DNA of 64,000 bases from Acidobacteriota bacterium (GCA_013289795.1 JABCZH010000003.1:62001-126000); one strand, 5' to 3'; numbered from the stretch's first letter, positions 50,842-60,187 are shown. Notes: generated from the letters alone by a model not told the origin. A program made the numbers and translations.

Positions 50842-51384
50842 TCACATGAATTTGATTCTCTTGTTCTTCGAAGAAAACTCCAGCAACTTCTCCAGCCGCT
50901 TCATCTGCGTTTCAGCCTTCTTCGCACTGGCGACCCAAGCGATGGTCATGCGCCGGTAGAACGTTGGGAAGGTCTGAAAATTCTGCCAGGCGGTCGCTCG
51001 CTGTTGAAACATTTCCTGCAGGTTCTTGGGGAGTTTCGTGGGATGCGCCTCGGCCTTCCGCTCAGGCCGGAAAGCCTGCATACCGACCGCTGTCATCCTT
51101 CCCGCCGCAATCAGCTTACGTGCTCTCCGTATGTTGATCGCGGACCAGCGGCTGGTGAGGCGCCGCGGCGTAAATCTTTGCAGGTAACGATCGGCGTCCA
51201 GTTTCCCGGTTATGCCGTCGATCCAGCCGAAGCACAAGGCCTCTTCGACCGCGTGGTCATAGGGGATTCGCACTTTGCCGGAATGCTTCTTGGGATAGAT
51301 GAGCCAGATTTCTTTGACGCACTGGCCATTCTTTGCAAGCCAGGAGCGCCATCGTTTGCGATCCTTAACGTAAAGGGTTCTCAT
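50842..51384 (-). CDS. YdeI/OmpD-associated family protein
   Basis: 180 residues: YVKDRKRWRSWLAKNG, EIWLIYPKKHSGK, EEALCFGWIDGITGKLDADRYLQRFTPRRLTSRWSAIN in blocks, and NFQTFPTFYRRMTIAWVASAKKAETQ at the end. This is the YdeI family, linked in some bacteria to bacteriocin or peptide resistance and DUF1905-like partners. A GTG at 51399 overlapping the preceding TPR stop (GTGA) is an alternative start. Confidence 0.9.
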   Translation of the reverse strand: MRTLYVKDRKRWRSWLAKNGQCVKEIWLIYPKKHSGKVRIPYDHAVEEALCFGWIDGITGKLDADRYLQRFTPRRLTSRWSAINIRRARKLIAAGRMTAVGMQAFRPERKAEAHPTKLPKNLQEMFQQRATAWQNFQTFPTFYRRMTIAWVASAKKAETQMKRLEKLLEFSSKNKRIKFM

Positions 51385-51395
51385 GTCGCAAACAA

Positions 51396-53009
51396 TCACT
51401 TCTGGGAGGTCATCACCAGTTTCTTGCGCGCTGCCACCAGTTCTGGCCGTTCATCGCCCACCGCCGTCTCTAGCAGCTTATGAAAGTATTCGCCGGCTAC
51501 GATTGGGTCGCCGCTCGCCTCCGCAGCGCCAGCTGCTCCATAGACGGCATTAAAGCGCTTGGGTGCGATCCTCAAGACGGCTTCGTATTCCAGCAACGCT
51601 TCCTTCGGATGCTTCTCTTCCATCAGCAACTGCGCCAGCATTTCCCTCGCCGGGGTCACCGCTCCCGGCGTGACCGCGTTCTTGTCCATGCTCTCTTCGA
51701 ATTCGGCTGCAGATCGCATGGCGGTAACGGCGTCATCCACTTTCCCGCTTTTGTCCGTGATCCAAGCCGCCACTTCGCGCCTCTGCACCTCAATCTGATT
51801 GGCCCAATAAGTGTTGCCGAGTTTGCTTGTCGCGTCGCGTAGTCCAGCCAGCGTTTCTTCCGCCTGGCCAGCACGCTTCAGATCTCCCGAGCGCGCACTG
51901 CCCACACCGACCGCCATCCACGTAATCGCCTGGGCCCAAGGAACAGCGTCCTGCCTGGCTTTGAGTTCACTTGCTTCCTGCCATTTGCTGAGTTCGAGGC
52001 AGTAACGCGCGGGAACCGCGGCCAGCGAGTAATCGCCGGTCAGGGTCAAGCCGGTAAGCGGGGGCAGGGAAGCCACTTCATCGAGGACCGCCTTTGCCTC
52101 TTTCTCCCGTCCACTCTGCAGGTCGGCGTACAGCAGATAGTCGAAAGCATGAAGGCGCTGGTCCCGAGCTTCGCCGTTGACGGAGGTTTTCTCGGCGAGG
52201 GCCGCCAGTTGCGCAGACTTAGTGTTCGACGCAATCGATTCGTCCCACGATCCCACTCGCGTGAAAATGTGCGAAGGCATATGGTTGGCGTGCGCCGAAG
52301 CCGGCGCAATCTTGGTGTACATGCGTGCTGCGGTGAGCCCCTGCTCGGCCAGCACCGGGTTGTCGTAGCAGTGAATAATGTAGTGCGCCACTCCGGGATG
52401 GTGTGGCTGTTTGGCGAAAATTGGCTGCAGAATCTCCCCGCACTTCTTCTGATTGGCAAAGGTTTTGTCCGTCTTGGGGGCGGTGATGGCCAAAGAAAGC
52501 GCATGAAAGATCGCAGCCTCAGTGTCGTCTGGGTAGGCTGCTTGCAGAGCACCCATCTTTTGCTCAAAAAACACGCCATGCGCCGTCTTGTCCTTGCCAT
52601 CCTCGTGATAGATCTCCGCCAGCGCCTGTATGTAGTCCTTTTCCCGGCTGGAAGTGTTGGGGTTGGCTGCGGCGATGTTCTCGGCCCGTTGCAGCGCTTC
52701 CCGTCCCGCCGCCATATCGCCGTTGTCCCAGAGCCCGTGATAGTGGCTCATGGCGACGCCCCAATGCGCCATCGCACAGTCGGCATCATGTGCGGAAACT
52801 TCGGTGAAGGCCGCGCGCGCTTGCTCGTATTGGAACGAGTGTAACAACGCGACCGCGCGATTGAAGTTCACCCTAACCGCCGAAGAGCAAGAGGTCATAA
52901 AATGAACCGCGCCAACCTCTTGTTCGGTCAGCGAGTGCTGATGTCCCTCATCGCACCACAGGGGAAACGCGAACAGTGTCAGAAAACTGCATAGCAGGAG
53001 TCGTCGCAT
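51396..53009 (-). CDS. Secreted TPR-repeat protein
   Basis: 537 residues with a signal peptide (LLLCSFLTLFAFPLWC). At least eight helix pairs follow (FNRAVALLHSFQYEQARAAF; AMAHWGVAMSHYHGLW; HHPGVAHYIIHCYDNP; ANHMPSHIFTRVGSWDESI), the pattern of acidobacterial proteins annotated as TPR or hypothetical. Several conserved His (HWGVAMSHYHG, HIFTR) might bind metal. Its stop overlaps the GTG of the YdeI-like gene. Confidence 0.9.
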   Translation of the reverse strand: MRRLLLCSFLTLFAFPLWCDEGHQHSLTEQEVGAVHFMTSCSSAVRVNFNRAVALLHSFQYEQARAAFTEVSAHDADCAMAHWGVAMSHYHGLWDNGDMAAGREALQRAENIAAANPNTSSREKDYIQALAEIYHEDGKDKTAHGVFFEQKMGALQAAYPDDTEAAIFHALSLAITAPKTDKTFANQKKCGEILQPIFAKQPHHPGVAHYIIHCYDNPVLAEQGLTAARMYTKIAPASAHANHMPSHIFTRVGSWDESIASNTKSAQLAALAEKTSVNGEARDQRLHAFDYLLYADLQSGREKEAKAVLDEVASLPPLTGLTLTGDYSLAAVPARYCLELSKWQEASELKARQDAVPWAQAITWMAVGVGSARSGDLKRAGQAEETLAGLRDATSKLGNTYWANQIEVQRREVAAWITDKSGKVDDAVTAMRSAAEFEESMDKNAVTPGAVTPAREMLAQLLMEEKHPKEALLEYEAVLRIAPKRFNAVYGAAGAAEASGDPIVAGEYFHKLLETAVGDERPELVAARKKLVMTSQK

Positions 53010-53240
53010 AGGCCACCTCTGGGGATTGCCGCCCAGATTGCCAGCAATTCTACACCGGTTCTTGTCCCGCCGAGGTCCGCCGGAACACGTTTCGTCCGGC
53101 CATTGCCTTAAGATATCTCAAGTCCTGGAATCCGGAGAAGTTTGCCGAAGGTGTAGTCGTGGTAGCGGTTCGCGACGTGCTGCGAGCGGATGAACTAGCC
53201 CGCGTGGTGCATCAGTCCGTGTCTCTCGCTGCCTCTACCA

Positions 53241-54017
53241 TCAATGTGCACGAACTGGGACGGCAGTAACCGAGGCCTGAACGTCCGGCGACAACTTCGA
53301 TTGGATGAGAGCTTCGACCTGTGTCCAGACCTTAGGATCACATTCAATCTCGATATGGGGCCTGATGAAGAAGTGGTTGAACCACGGGTATCCGTCGCAA
53401 CTGACCGGGTTCTGACTGTAGTCGAAACGGAAATTCCCCACAATTTCCGTATGTTCCGGATCCGCCGCGCGAATCTGTGACCGCCCATGCACCAACCCGT
53501 GGGGCTGATAGAAGTTGACCGCCTGGGCGACGTTGGCAGGGATGACCGCATCGTTCTCGCCGCCCTTCGAAACGCTGTCCACCTGAATCGTGAGCAGAAC
53601 CGGAATCCCGGCCTTTTCCAGTTTGCGTGCCAGCGTCACCGTCTCGGATGCGCCCCAACTGTGGCCATAGATGATAATCCGAGCCTGCCGCTTCTCTTCC
53701 GGCGACAAGCTTCCGTCGTTATCCGCATCCAAATGCCGCAGGAGCTCGCGGTAAGCCTGATCGCCGTGGTGGTTCTCAAAGACTCTGACATACACGCCCG
53801 CGGGATATGAGCGGCGCAGATGCTCGGCCAACTGGACTGTGCTGTGAACGTGGGCATCGGGCTTTACAAAACCGCCTACAAAGCCGATCACCGTGGCCGG
53901 TCGCGACGAAACCGTGGCGGTCGCAGTGGTAGGGCTTGGCGAGTCCGCTCCTCCGCAGGCCAGGGCGGCCCCGAGGAAGAAGAAAAAAAAGCCCACCGAA
54001 ATACGCGCGCCGCGCAT
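53241..54017 (-). CDS. Lipoprotein with EF-hand loop and alpha/beta hydrolase motif
   Basis: 258 residues. The signal ends in ALAC (lipobox), so it is lipid-anchored. A glutamate-poor spacer leads to VIGFVGGFVKPDAHVHSTVQLAEHL, one EF-hand-like loop DADNDGSLSPEE (about residues 98-109), then IIIYGHSWGASETVTLARKL with a nucleophile-elbow like GHSWG, and finally PEHTEIVGNFRFDYS. This suggests a calcium-linked serine hydrolase; the acid and His are not certain. Function unknown. The stretch 53010-53240 has a + strand open frame without a start (to 53269). Confidence 0.85.
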   Translation of the reverse strand: MRGARISVGFFFFFLGAALACGGADSPSPTTATATVSSRPATVIGFVGGFVKPDAHVHSTVQLAEHLRRSYPAGVYVRVFENHHGDQAYRELLRHLDADNDGSLSPEEKRQARIIIYGHSWGASETVTLARKLEKAGIPVLLTIQVDSVSKGGENDAVIPANVAQAVNFYQPHGLVHGRSQIRAADPEHTEIVGNFRFDYSQNPVSCDGYPWFNHFFIRPHIEIECDPKVWTQVEALIQSKLSPDVQASVTAVPVRAH

Positions 54018-54099
54018 AAACGGAAGGGAATCATATCAAAAAGGCGGGTCAACAGGTAGAGTCGATCTTCTGTGTCCCGATAGGCTCTGGAGGCCCTTG

Positions 54100-54327
54100 C
54101 TAGGCCAGTTTCCGGGGTCTGGCAGGTTCAGCGACTTCCTGCGGTTCGCCTGTGTGCTCGGGACTCTCTCCGGGTTCCGGAAAGTCGGTGTCGGCAGCTT
54201 TCAGCATAGGATCCTGGTCACGGTGGCCCAGTTGGCCCTGCATGGAGGTGTTGCCCTGTTGGTCTTTCTCTTCCTGCTCCAAGGCGCCTTTGAGACGATC
54301 CTGGTCTTCGCTCGGGATATGAGTCAT
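54100..54327 (-). CDS. Small hydrophilic protein, hypothetical
   Basis: 75 residues, highly charged and Pro/Gln/Glu-rich (MTHIPSEDQDRLKGALEQEE; GNTSMQGQLGHRDQDPM). AGGAG lies nine bases before the ATG. Similar short proteins with GNTS.KGQLGHR occur in Acidobacteriota in my recollection. Probably intrinsically disordered; role unknown. Confidence 0.7.
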   Translation of the reverse strand: MTHIPSEDQDRLKGALEQEEKDQQGNTSMQGQLGHRDQDPMLKAADTDFPEPGESPEHTGEPQEVAEPARPRKLA

Positions 54328-54437
54328 CGATGAAAACTCCTGCCATTAGCCTATCGTGAAATCTGTCGAATGCAACCGGTTTTGTGTTGTATAGAGAAGG
54401 GGAAAATCCTATATTGACTCTAGGCAAGGAGCGCACT

Positions 54438-54596
54438 ATGAACCGCTGGGTTCGGGCATTGCTGGTGATTTTCGTTTTGGCGTCAGTATTGGCGCCGCAA
54501 GCCGCCTGGGCAAGGGCAGCGAAGAATAAACACCACGTGCAGCATCACAAAGTGCGCCATGTGAAACGCCACCACGCTCATCGCACCGGGGCCTAG
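54438..54596 (+). CDS. Small exported His/Lys/Arg-rich peptide
   Basis: 52 residues: signal-like ALLVIFVLASVLAPQAAWA followed by a 27-residue basic tail rich in His (KHHVQHHKVRHVKRHHAH). AAGGAG lies eight bases before the ATG. It may bind metal or nucleic acid; no family recognised. Confidence 0.65.
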   Translation: MNRWVRALLVIFVLASVLAPQAAWARAAKNKHHVQHHKVRHVKRHHAHRTGA

Positions 54597-54661
54597 TCTC
54601 CGTCCGTACAGCCACCTTGGTTTGTCCGGACCGCCAGATAACGCCCTAAAATGTCTGCAGC

Positions 54662-54994
54662 ATGAGCGCTCCGTCCACTCTCTACCGGCCGTTCACCCAC
54701 TTGGTAAGAATCACCGTGCGAGGCAAACAGTTTGAAGTTCCGGAGAACAATACGCTTTTGCGCTGTTTGCAATATCTGGCGCCGGACGACGTTTCCTACG
54801 GGCGCTTCTGCTGGAACGAGGAGTGCCAGTATTGCCGGGTCACGTTTGATTTGGGGGAAGGCACACCGGAGCGCGCAGCGCTCTCCTGCAAGCTGATGGT
54901 GCAGGAGGGCATGCGGGTGAAGGAAGTGACCACCGAAATCCGGTACTGCCTGAGGAACCTGGGGCTGGAAGAAAAAGGGCGTGGCTGTCCTTAA
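54662..54994 (+). CDS. 2Fe-2S ferredoxin-like protein
   Basis: 110 residues with a ubiquitin-like start (ITVRGKQFEVPENNTLLRCLQYLAPDDVSYG), then CWNEECQYCRVTF and ALSCKLMVQEGM. The cysteine spacing (C-x4-C-x2-C ... C) is that of plant-type 2Fe-2S proteins. A redox or structural role; partner unknown. Confidence 0.85.
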   Translation: MSAPSTLYRPFTHLVRITVRGKQFEVPENNTLLRCLQYLAPDDVSYGRFCWNEECQYCRVTFDLGEGTPERAALSCKLMVQEGMRVKEVTTEIRYCLRNLGLEEKGRGCP

Positions 54995-55025
54995 GAAAGC
55001 CAACAAAACTGTGCCCGCTGAGAAT

Positions 55026-55874
55026 CTACTGGCGTGCCCCGTCTTTAGCCGGGAACGCTATTTTGCGTAGCTTTTCCCGTGCCTGCAGGGCCTCATTGGA
55101 GTGGGGATAGCGCTGCACCACGTGTTTCAGTTCGGCGATGCCATCTTCCTTCTGCCCAAGTTCGATCAATGACAAGCCTTTTTTCAAATCAGCGGAAGGG
55201 GCTTTATTGCCGGTGGGAAAGTTCTGCAGCACCTGGTCATAGTTCTTGACTGCACCTTGAAAGTTCCCCTGCTTGTAGTTGATCTCGGCCAGATAGAAGT
55301 ATGCGTTGCCGGCCAGATCCGTCGAGGGATAGAACTTGAGGTAGTCGGAAAATTCCTGTGCCGCCAGATCGTTTTTCCCGGCGTTGTAGTCGCGCAGAGC
55401 ATTTTGGTAGAGAACGTCGGGCGGGGGCGCCTGCGCCAATGCCTGTTGCTGGGCCTGCTGCGCGGCTTGCGCGGCGGCCTGGTTTTGCTGGCCCGCCTGG
55501 ATGTCATCGAGTTGCTTGCTGATCTTCGCCAGACGGGCTTTCAGTTCGTCCACCGAGTCATTAAGGGACTGGATTTGGCCGGAGACCTGGTCGGTTCTGC
55601 CGCTGCCATCGGACTGCAACTTTTCCAGGCTGCCCTGCAAGGAGGTGATGGCGGCCGTGACTTTGTTCATGCTGTCGGTATTCTGGTCCATCAGGTTTTT
55701 CATGACACCCATGCGCTCGTTGAAAGACTGCTGCATTTGCGTCATCTGGTCCTGCAGCGCCTGCACCTGAGTCTGCAGTTGAATCATTTCCTTGCTGGCC
55801 CCGCCCACTGGCAGGACGCCAAGCGAGAGAACGATCAAGAGAACAAGAAGCACCGAATATTGCCTGATTTTCAT
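55026..55874 (-). CDS. cpoB: Tol-Pal system protein CpoB/YbgF-like
   Basis: 282 residues with a signal peptide (YSVLLVLLIVLSLGVLPVGGA), a coiled coil (MIQLQTQVQALQDQMTQMQQ..., KLQSDGSGRTDQV, DELKARLAKISKQLDD), an Ala/Gln linker, and C-terminal TPRs (YQNALRDYNAGKNDLAAQEF; AYFYLAEINYKQGNFQGAVK; KKGLSLIELGQKEDGIAELK). This is the CpoB/YbgF layout: it coordinates peptidoglycan synthesis and outer-membrane constriction with Tol-Pal. The start codon at 55874 is chosen because the signal peptide begins there. Follows pal on the same strand. Confidence 0.93.
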   Translation of the reverse strand: MKIRQYSVLLVLLIVLSLGVLPVGGASKEMIQLQTQVQALQDQMTQMQQSFNERMGVMKNLMDQNTDSMNKVTAAITSLQGSLEKLQSDGSGRTDQVSGQIQSLNDSVDELKARLAKISKQLDDIQAGQQNQAAAQAAQQAQQQALAQAPPPDVLYQNALRDYNAGKNDLAAQEFSDYLKFYPSTDLAGNAYFYLAEINYKQGNFQGAVKNYDQVLQNFPTGNKAPSADLKKGLSLIELGQKEDGIAELKHVVQRYPHSNEALQAREKLRKIAFPAKDGARQ

Positions 55875-56053
55875 GGTTAGTTCCATCTGCCTGCAGAGTT
55901 GGATGCGGGTCAGTTCGAAAAACCACATCCCAAGAAAGCTAATAGTGCAAGATAGCGCGTTCCAGACACAGCTGTCTTACGTACTTCCAGGATCATTGCC
56001 GTTGGCCAGAGTAAGTTGAGTGCGGGGCAGTTTCCCGCCCCGCACCCGCAGAA

Positions 56054-56788
56054 TTACTTCTGGTACACAAAATGACCGCGCCGGTTCTGCTGCCAGCAGG
56101 CCTCACTGGACTCGGTGCAGAACGGTTTTTCCTTGCCGTAGCTGATCGTCTTGATGTTGCCGGCGCTGACGCCGCCCTGTGTCAAGGCGTTCTTCACGGC
56201 ATTGGCGCGATTATCGCCCAAGCCCAGGTTGTATTCGGTGGATCCGCGCTCGTCGCAGTGTCCCTCTACCGTGAAGTGGATATTGGGATGCTGCTTCAGG
56301 AAGGCAATGTTTCCCTGTAGAGCCGTCTGCTGATCGGCGCGAATGTCCGCCTTGTCATAGTCGAAGTACACGTCCTGCACATTTTGTGCGAACAGTTCTT
56401 CTTCCGTGGGTCCAGCCGCAGGCGGCGGAGGCGGAGGCGGCGTGGTCACAGTGACCCGCGCAGTGGCAGTTTGACTTCCACCTGCGCCCTTCGCTGTCAG
56501 GGTGTAGGTTGTGGAGTCGGCCGGAGTCACTTGTTGAGAGCCGCTGGGTTGCACCGCTCCGATGCCGTCGATGCTTACGTCGGTGGCATTGCTGGTTTCC
56601 CAGGAGAGGGTCGTGGATTGACCCTTCTCAACTGTGTTGGGATTTGCTGACAACGAAGCCGTTGGCGCTGCCGCGGGTGGCGGCGGCGGTGGCGGTGGTG
56701 GTGGAGTTTTCTTGTGGCAGGCGCCCAGGAACAGCACGGCACCCAACGTGAACATGAGTGTGATCCACTTCAGTCGTTGCTGCTTCAC
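56054..56788 (-). CDS. pal: Peptidoglycan-associated lipoprotein Pal
   Basis: 244 residues. Lipobox LGAC, then a proline run (PPPPPPPPPP), an Ig-like/Big domain (NPNTVEKGQSTTLSWETSN), a second proline run, and the OmpA C-terminal domain (VYFDYDKADIRADQQTALQ; FTVEGHCDERGSTEYNLGLG; NRANAVKNAL) with the conserved Asp and Arg of peptidoglycan binding. The extra Ig-like domain between lipid anchor and OmpA domain is longer than in Proteobacteria. Part of the Tol-Pal cluster. Confidence 0.95.
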   Translation of the reverse strand: MKQQRLKWITLMFTLGAVLFLGACHKKTPPPPPPPPPPAAAPTASLSANPNTVEKGQSTTLSWETSNATDVSIDGIGAVQPSGSQQVTPADSTTYTLTAKGAGGSQTATARVTVTTPPPPPPPAAGPTEEELFAQNVQDVYFDYDKADIRADQQTALQGNIAFLKQHPNIHFTVEGHCDERGSTEYNLGLGDNRANAVKNALTQGGVSAGNIKTISYGKEKPFCTESSEACWQQNRRGHFVYQK

Positions 56789-56913
56789 TTTTCCTCCCTG
56801 CGTTGTCGCGCACTGTGGCGCGCGTTGAATCCGAGCGGGCGGTCTTCGCCGCCTCCCCTTGTAACCATTACAGAAAACAGCGTTAAAACGAAGAATCCTA
56901 TGCTACTAATCTA

Positions 56914-58275
56914 CTACTTCCAGCTCCAATTCGGTTGCGTATTGCTGCCCCCAGATGTTAACTCCTTTTGGTTGCTACCGTCCGCCAGCATGGTCCAGAT
57001 TTGCTCACCACCGGAACGGCTGGATTGAAAAACAATATGCCGTCCGTCCGGCGACCACGATGGAAAGTCGTTGCGGCCGCCGTCGTGGGTCAGCTGTACC
57101 CACTGTTTGCTGGCGATGTCCATAATGTAGATGTCCTCGGCTCCCGGGGCGCCCGGCCCATAATGGCGAATCCAGGAAAATACCAGAAACTGCCCGTTGG
57201 GCGACCACGCCGGAGAAACGGCATATCCCTGGTCCGTCATTTTCTGGATGTTGGTGCCATCGCTTTCCATGGTGTAGATCTGCGGCAGATCAGTACGGCC
57301 GCTGACCCAGGCAATCTGCGCGCCGGTCTTGCGATTCCACACCGGTGACACGTCGGGCATTTTGGAAACAGTCAGGCGCTTCAGATTCGCGCCCGATTGG
57401 TCGACGATGTAGATTTCGGGGTCGCCGCTACGAGAAGAGGAAAACGCCAATCTGGCTCCGTCGGGTGACCATGACGGCGAAAGATTGGTACCGCCGTATC
57501 TCGGAAATGAGAGCAGGCGGTTCAAGTCCATGGAATACATCAGGATGTCCCAGCCCGACTTGGTCAGCGAACTGAAAGCCAGTCGTGTGCCGTCGGGGGA
57601 TATGCGAGGCGAAAGCGAAATGGTGCCCAAGTGCGTAATCTGATGCTGATTGGCGCCGTCGTAGTCCATGGCCCAGATTTCCTTGTTGCCTCTTCCGCCC
57701 GCTCTGACGAAGAAGATCTGGCTCTCGGCAATTCCCGCGATGCCACCGCCCAGGCGGAAGATGATCTCATCGGCGAATTTGTGAGCCGTGCGGCGAGCTG
57801 CATCAGCGGTAGCCGCGTCGGTGTACTGCTTGCCCAGGACCTGTGGCGACGTGATGTTCTTCACGTCATACAGCCAGCCCTGCACCGTCAGGTTGTTGCC
57901 GGAAGCGCCCAGGTTTCCAAAAGCCAGCATCGACGCGTTCGGCGGTGGCGAATTCCAGGCGTCAAAGCGCACGTCAGGAGGATTCCCGGGGACAGCTAAC
58001 GGATAGAAACTCTTCGAGACCATGTCGAAGATCCCGGCGCTATCGAGGTCGTTCCACAGGGTGTCATTGAAAACCTTGAGCAGATCGGGGTTCTGGGGAT
58101 CTTTGGTGGAGGCCGCGAAATCAGGCGCCGCAAGGCGCACTCGCTCTATGCCCAGGCCGGTACCGGTGCGGATCCAGTCCTGCGCGCTGGCTGAAATCGC
58201 CAGCGACAACAAAACAGTGAATAATCGGCTCGCCCAACGCGCCGGACTAAAGTTATTTGCCTGCATGATTCTCAT
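56914..58275 (-). CDS. tolB: Tol-Pal system protein TolB
   Basis: 453 residues with a signal peptide (FTVLLSLAISASAQ). An N-terminal domain (VRLAAPDFAAS...TLWNDLDSAGIFDMVSKSFY) precedes a six-bladed propeller with the repeated SPDGTRLAFSS / SWSPDGARLAFSSSRSG motif. It binds Pal and TolA in the periplasm. ATG 58275 was chosen; ATG 58266 is also possible. Confidence 0.95.
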   Translation of the reverse strand: MRIMQANNFSPARWASRLFTVLLSLAISASAQDWIRTGTGLGIERVRLAAPDFAASTKDPQNPDLLKVFNDTLWNDLDSAGIFDMVSKSFYPLAVPGNPPDVRFDAWNSPPPNASMLAFGNLGASGNNLTVQGWLYDVKNITSPQVLGKQYTDAATADAARRTAHKFADEIIFRLGGGIAGIAESQIFFVRAGGRGNKEIWAMDYDGANQHQITHLGTISLSPRISPDGTRLAFSSLTKSGWDILMYSMDLNRLLSFPRYGGTNLSPSWSPDGARLAFSSSRSGDPEIYIVDQSGANLKRLTVSKMPDVSPVWNRKTGAQIAWVSGRTDLPQIYTMESDGTNIQKMTDQGYAVSPAWSPNGQFLVFSWIRHYGPGAPGAEDIYIMDIASKQWVQLTHDGGRNDFPSWSPDGRHIVFQSSRSGGEQIWTMLADGSNQKELTSGGSNTQPNWSWK

Positions 58276-58288
58276 TTCTGGCCAGAAG

Positions 58289-59071
58289 CTATCTCTTGTA
58301 ATCGAACCAGAACTCCACCGCCACCTTATTGCCGGAATAATCCGAGGGCAAGGGGCCGAACGTATCGATGCGCTGCAAAGCCCGCACTGCCGACTGATCG
58401 AGCGAAGGGACGCCGCTGGATTGCTCGACAACTTCGTTACTAGGCCGGCCATCACGCGTGATGTCAAACGTAAGATAGACGCGGCGGGCTTCGGTCACTC
58501 CGGGATCCACTTCGTACTTGAGCCAATTTTCTGAAACCTTCTGTTGGACCACGCGCACATACCACGCGAAGCGAGTGCCGAAATCTCCTCCGCCGCCGGT
58601 GAAACCGAATCCGCCCTTCGCTCCGCCCGCGCTGAAGATTCCGTATGGCCCGCTGACCGGTCCGCCCTCTCCAAAGGGAACCACGTTGTTGGCTTCCTCC
58701 ACTGGCTGAGCCTGCGGCTTGCGGCGAGTAGAGCTGGTTCGTGTCTTTTGCTTGGTGTCTTTGTCCGGAATGGCGATCGCATCCGGTTCTTTTTCTTCCG
58801 TCTTTGGGAGCGACTGGCTGATTCCCTTGGACTCGTTGGCCAACACGTTTTGCGTCTCAGTCGGATTGGCGGGAAGGGGAACGGTACTGACCAGCGTTAC
58901 ACCCATCGCTTCCCCCGTGCCGCCGATTCCCCAGGTTTCACGCCGCCCGCCACTGGCCACGGCGGCATAGAGAACGATGCAGCCCGCCACTACGAAGTGC
59001 AGCCCCACCGACCAGGCCACGTTGTGACCCCAGCGGTCGTGTTCAAAGAAAATCTCAGCGTTGGTTGCCAT
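58289..59071 (-). CDS. TolA/TonB-like energy transducer
   Basis: 260 residues: one membrane helix (WSVGLHFVVAGCIVLYAAV), a Pro/Thr/Glu linker, a glycine-rich stretch (GGAKGGFGFTGGGGDFG), and a TonB C-terminal domain (VYLTFDITRDGRPSNEVVEQSSGVPSLDQSAVRALQRI in blocks). Sits between tolR and tolB, so it acts as TolA. It overlaps tolR by 17 bases. Confidence 0.93.
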   Translation of the reverse strand: MATNAEIFFEHDRWGHNVAWSVGLHFVVAGCIVLYAAVASGGRRETWGIGGTGEAMGVTLVSTVPLPANPTETQNVLANESKGISQSLPKTEEKEPDAIAIPDKDTKQKTRTSSTRRKPQAQPVEEANNVVPFGEGGPVSGPYGIFSAGGAKGGFGFTGGGGDFGTRFAWYVRVVQQKVSENWLKYEVDPGVTEARRVYLTFDITRDGRPSNEVVEQSSGVPSLDQSAVRALQRIDTFGPLPSDYSGNKVAVEFWFDYKR

Positions 59072-59483
59072 GGCTTACCAGCGGTTGGGTCACGATACTG
59101 ACATTCGTGATTCCCGACTGTTTGACTGAATCCATCACCGTGGCGAAGGCGCCAAAGGGCACGTCTTCGTCGGCGCGGATAAAAATTGGTTGATGTTGTG
59201 GATCGCGAATTTTCGCCCGCAATTGAGTGGCGATTTCGTTAATGTTGATGGGGCTGTTACCCAGGAAAACGCGCTGCTGCTTGTCAATACTGAGGACCAG
59301 GCGTTCTTCCGTGATTTCTTTCACTGTGCGGGTCTTCGGCACGTTGACTTCAATTCCTGACTGCAAGACCGGCGCCGTAACCATGAAAATGATCAGCAAT
59401 ACCAGGACTACGTCCACCAACGGGGTAATGTTGATCTCGGAGAGGGAGGTCTGGGTGCGTCCGTTGGCGGCAGTGAAAGCCAT
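59055..59483 (-). CDS. tolR: TolR/ExbD family protein
   Basis: 142 residues: SLSEINITPLVDVVLVLLIIF (single helix with the conserved Asp in PLVDV) and a periplasmic domain. Forms the proton channel with TolQ. The ATG overlaps the tolQ stop. Confidence 0.95.
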   Translation of the reverse strand: MAFTAANGRTQTSLSEINITPLVDVVLVLLIIFMVTAPVLQSGIEVNVPKTRTVKEITEERLVLSIDKQQRVFLGNSPININEIATQLRAKIRDPQHQPIFIRADEDVPFGAFATVMDSVKQSGITNVSIVTQPLVSHGNQR

Positions 59484-60187
59484 TACCGGCGCACCTCGAC
59501 AGCCTGTGCTGGCCGCTCGACTGCGTTCAGCATCTCCAACGAGAAATCATCTCCGCGCGCAGCGAATTCGCGAATCGAGCTGCCGATGAGGTTATAGGCG
59601 ATCACGGCTGGAATGGCGGCGACCAAGCCGGCGGCGGTGGTGATCAGGGCCTCCGAAATGCCCGGCGCCACGGCCCGCAAAGTGGCTGCTCCCGCCGTGC
59701 CCAAACCGTGAAATGCGTCAATGATGCCCCAGACGGTTCCGAACAGACCTATAAAGGGCGTAACCGCCCCGGTGATGGCAAGCCACGGCAGGTTGCGCTC
59801 AAAGCGAGTGAGTTCTTCCGAAGCGGCGATTTGCATGGCGCGCTGAACAGCCGTGGGATTCTTCAACGCTCCGCCGGAGGCGCCACCCTGCCGCCGGTAT
59901 TCATCGAAGCCTCCGCTGAAAACCGCCACCAGCGGACTGGGTTTGAACTGCTCGGCGACGGTAGCGACGTCTTGCAGGCGCTGGGCTTTGCGAAACGCCC
60001 GCAGAAAACGCCCGCTTTGTACGCGCGCGCGCCGCAGCAAGCTCCACTTGGAGAGAATGATGGCCCAGGAAACCACGCTGAATAGTAGAAGAAGAAGCAG
60101 AACCACCTTGGCGACCGGACCGGTTTGCCCCACAAGGTCAACGATGTCACCGCCGATCAACGCTGCCAGCAGTAAAGAGAATTGCAT
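59483..60187 (-). CDS. tolQ: TolQ/ExbB family proton channel protein
   Basis: 234 residues with three membrane helices (VVLLLLLLFSVVSWAIIL; LPWLAITGAVTPFIGLFGTVWGI; LITTAAGLVAAIPAVIAYNL) and the GLFGTVWGI signature. First gene of the tolQ-tolR-tolA-tolB-pal-cpoB operon, divergent from recN across 142 bases. Confidence 0.95.
   Translation of the reverse strand: MQFSLLLAALIGGDIVDLVGQTGPVAKVVLLLLLLFSVVSWAIILSKWSLLRRARVQSGRFLRAFRKAQRLQDVATVAEQFKPSPLVAVFSGGFDEYRRQGGASGGALKNPTAVQRAMQIAASEELTRFERNLPWLAITGAVTPFIGLFGTVWGIIDAFHGLGTAGAATLRAVAPGISEALITTAAGLVAAIPAVIAYNLIGSSIREFAARGDDFSLEMLNAVERPAQAVEVRR

Noticed and set aside
53050-53269. + strand open stretch reading RNTFRPAIALRYLKSWNPEK to VHELGRQ
   Set aside because: Looks somewhat protein-like but has no start codon, no family match and overlaps the lipoprotein gene; kept only as a note.
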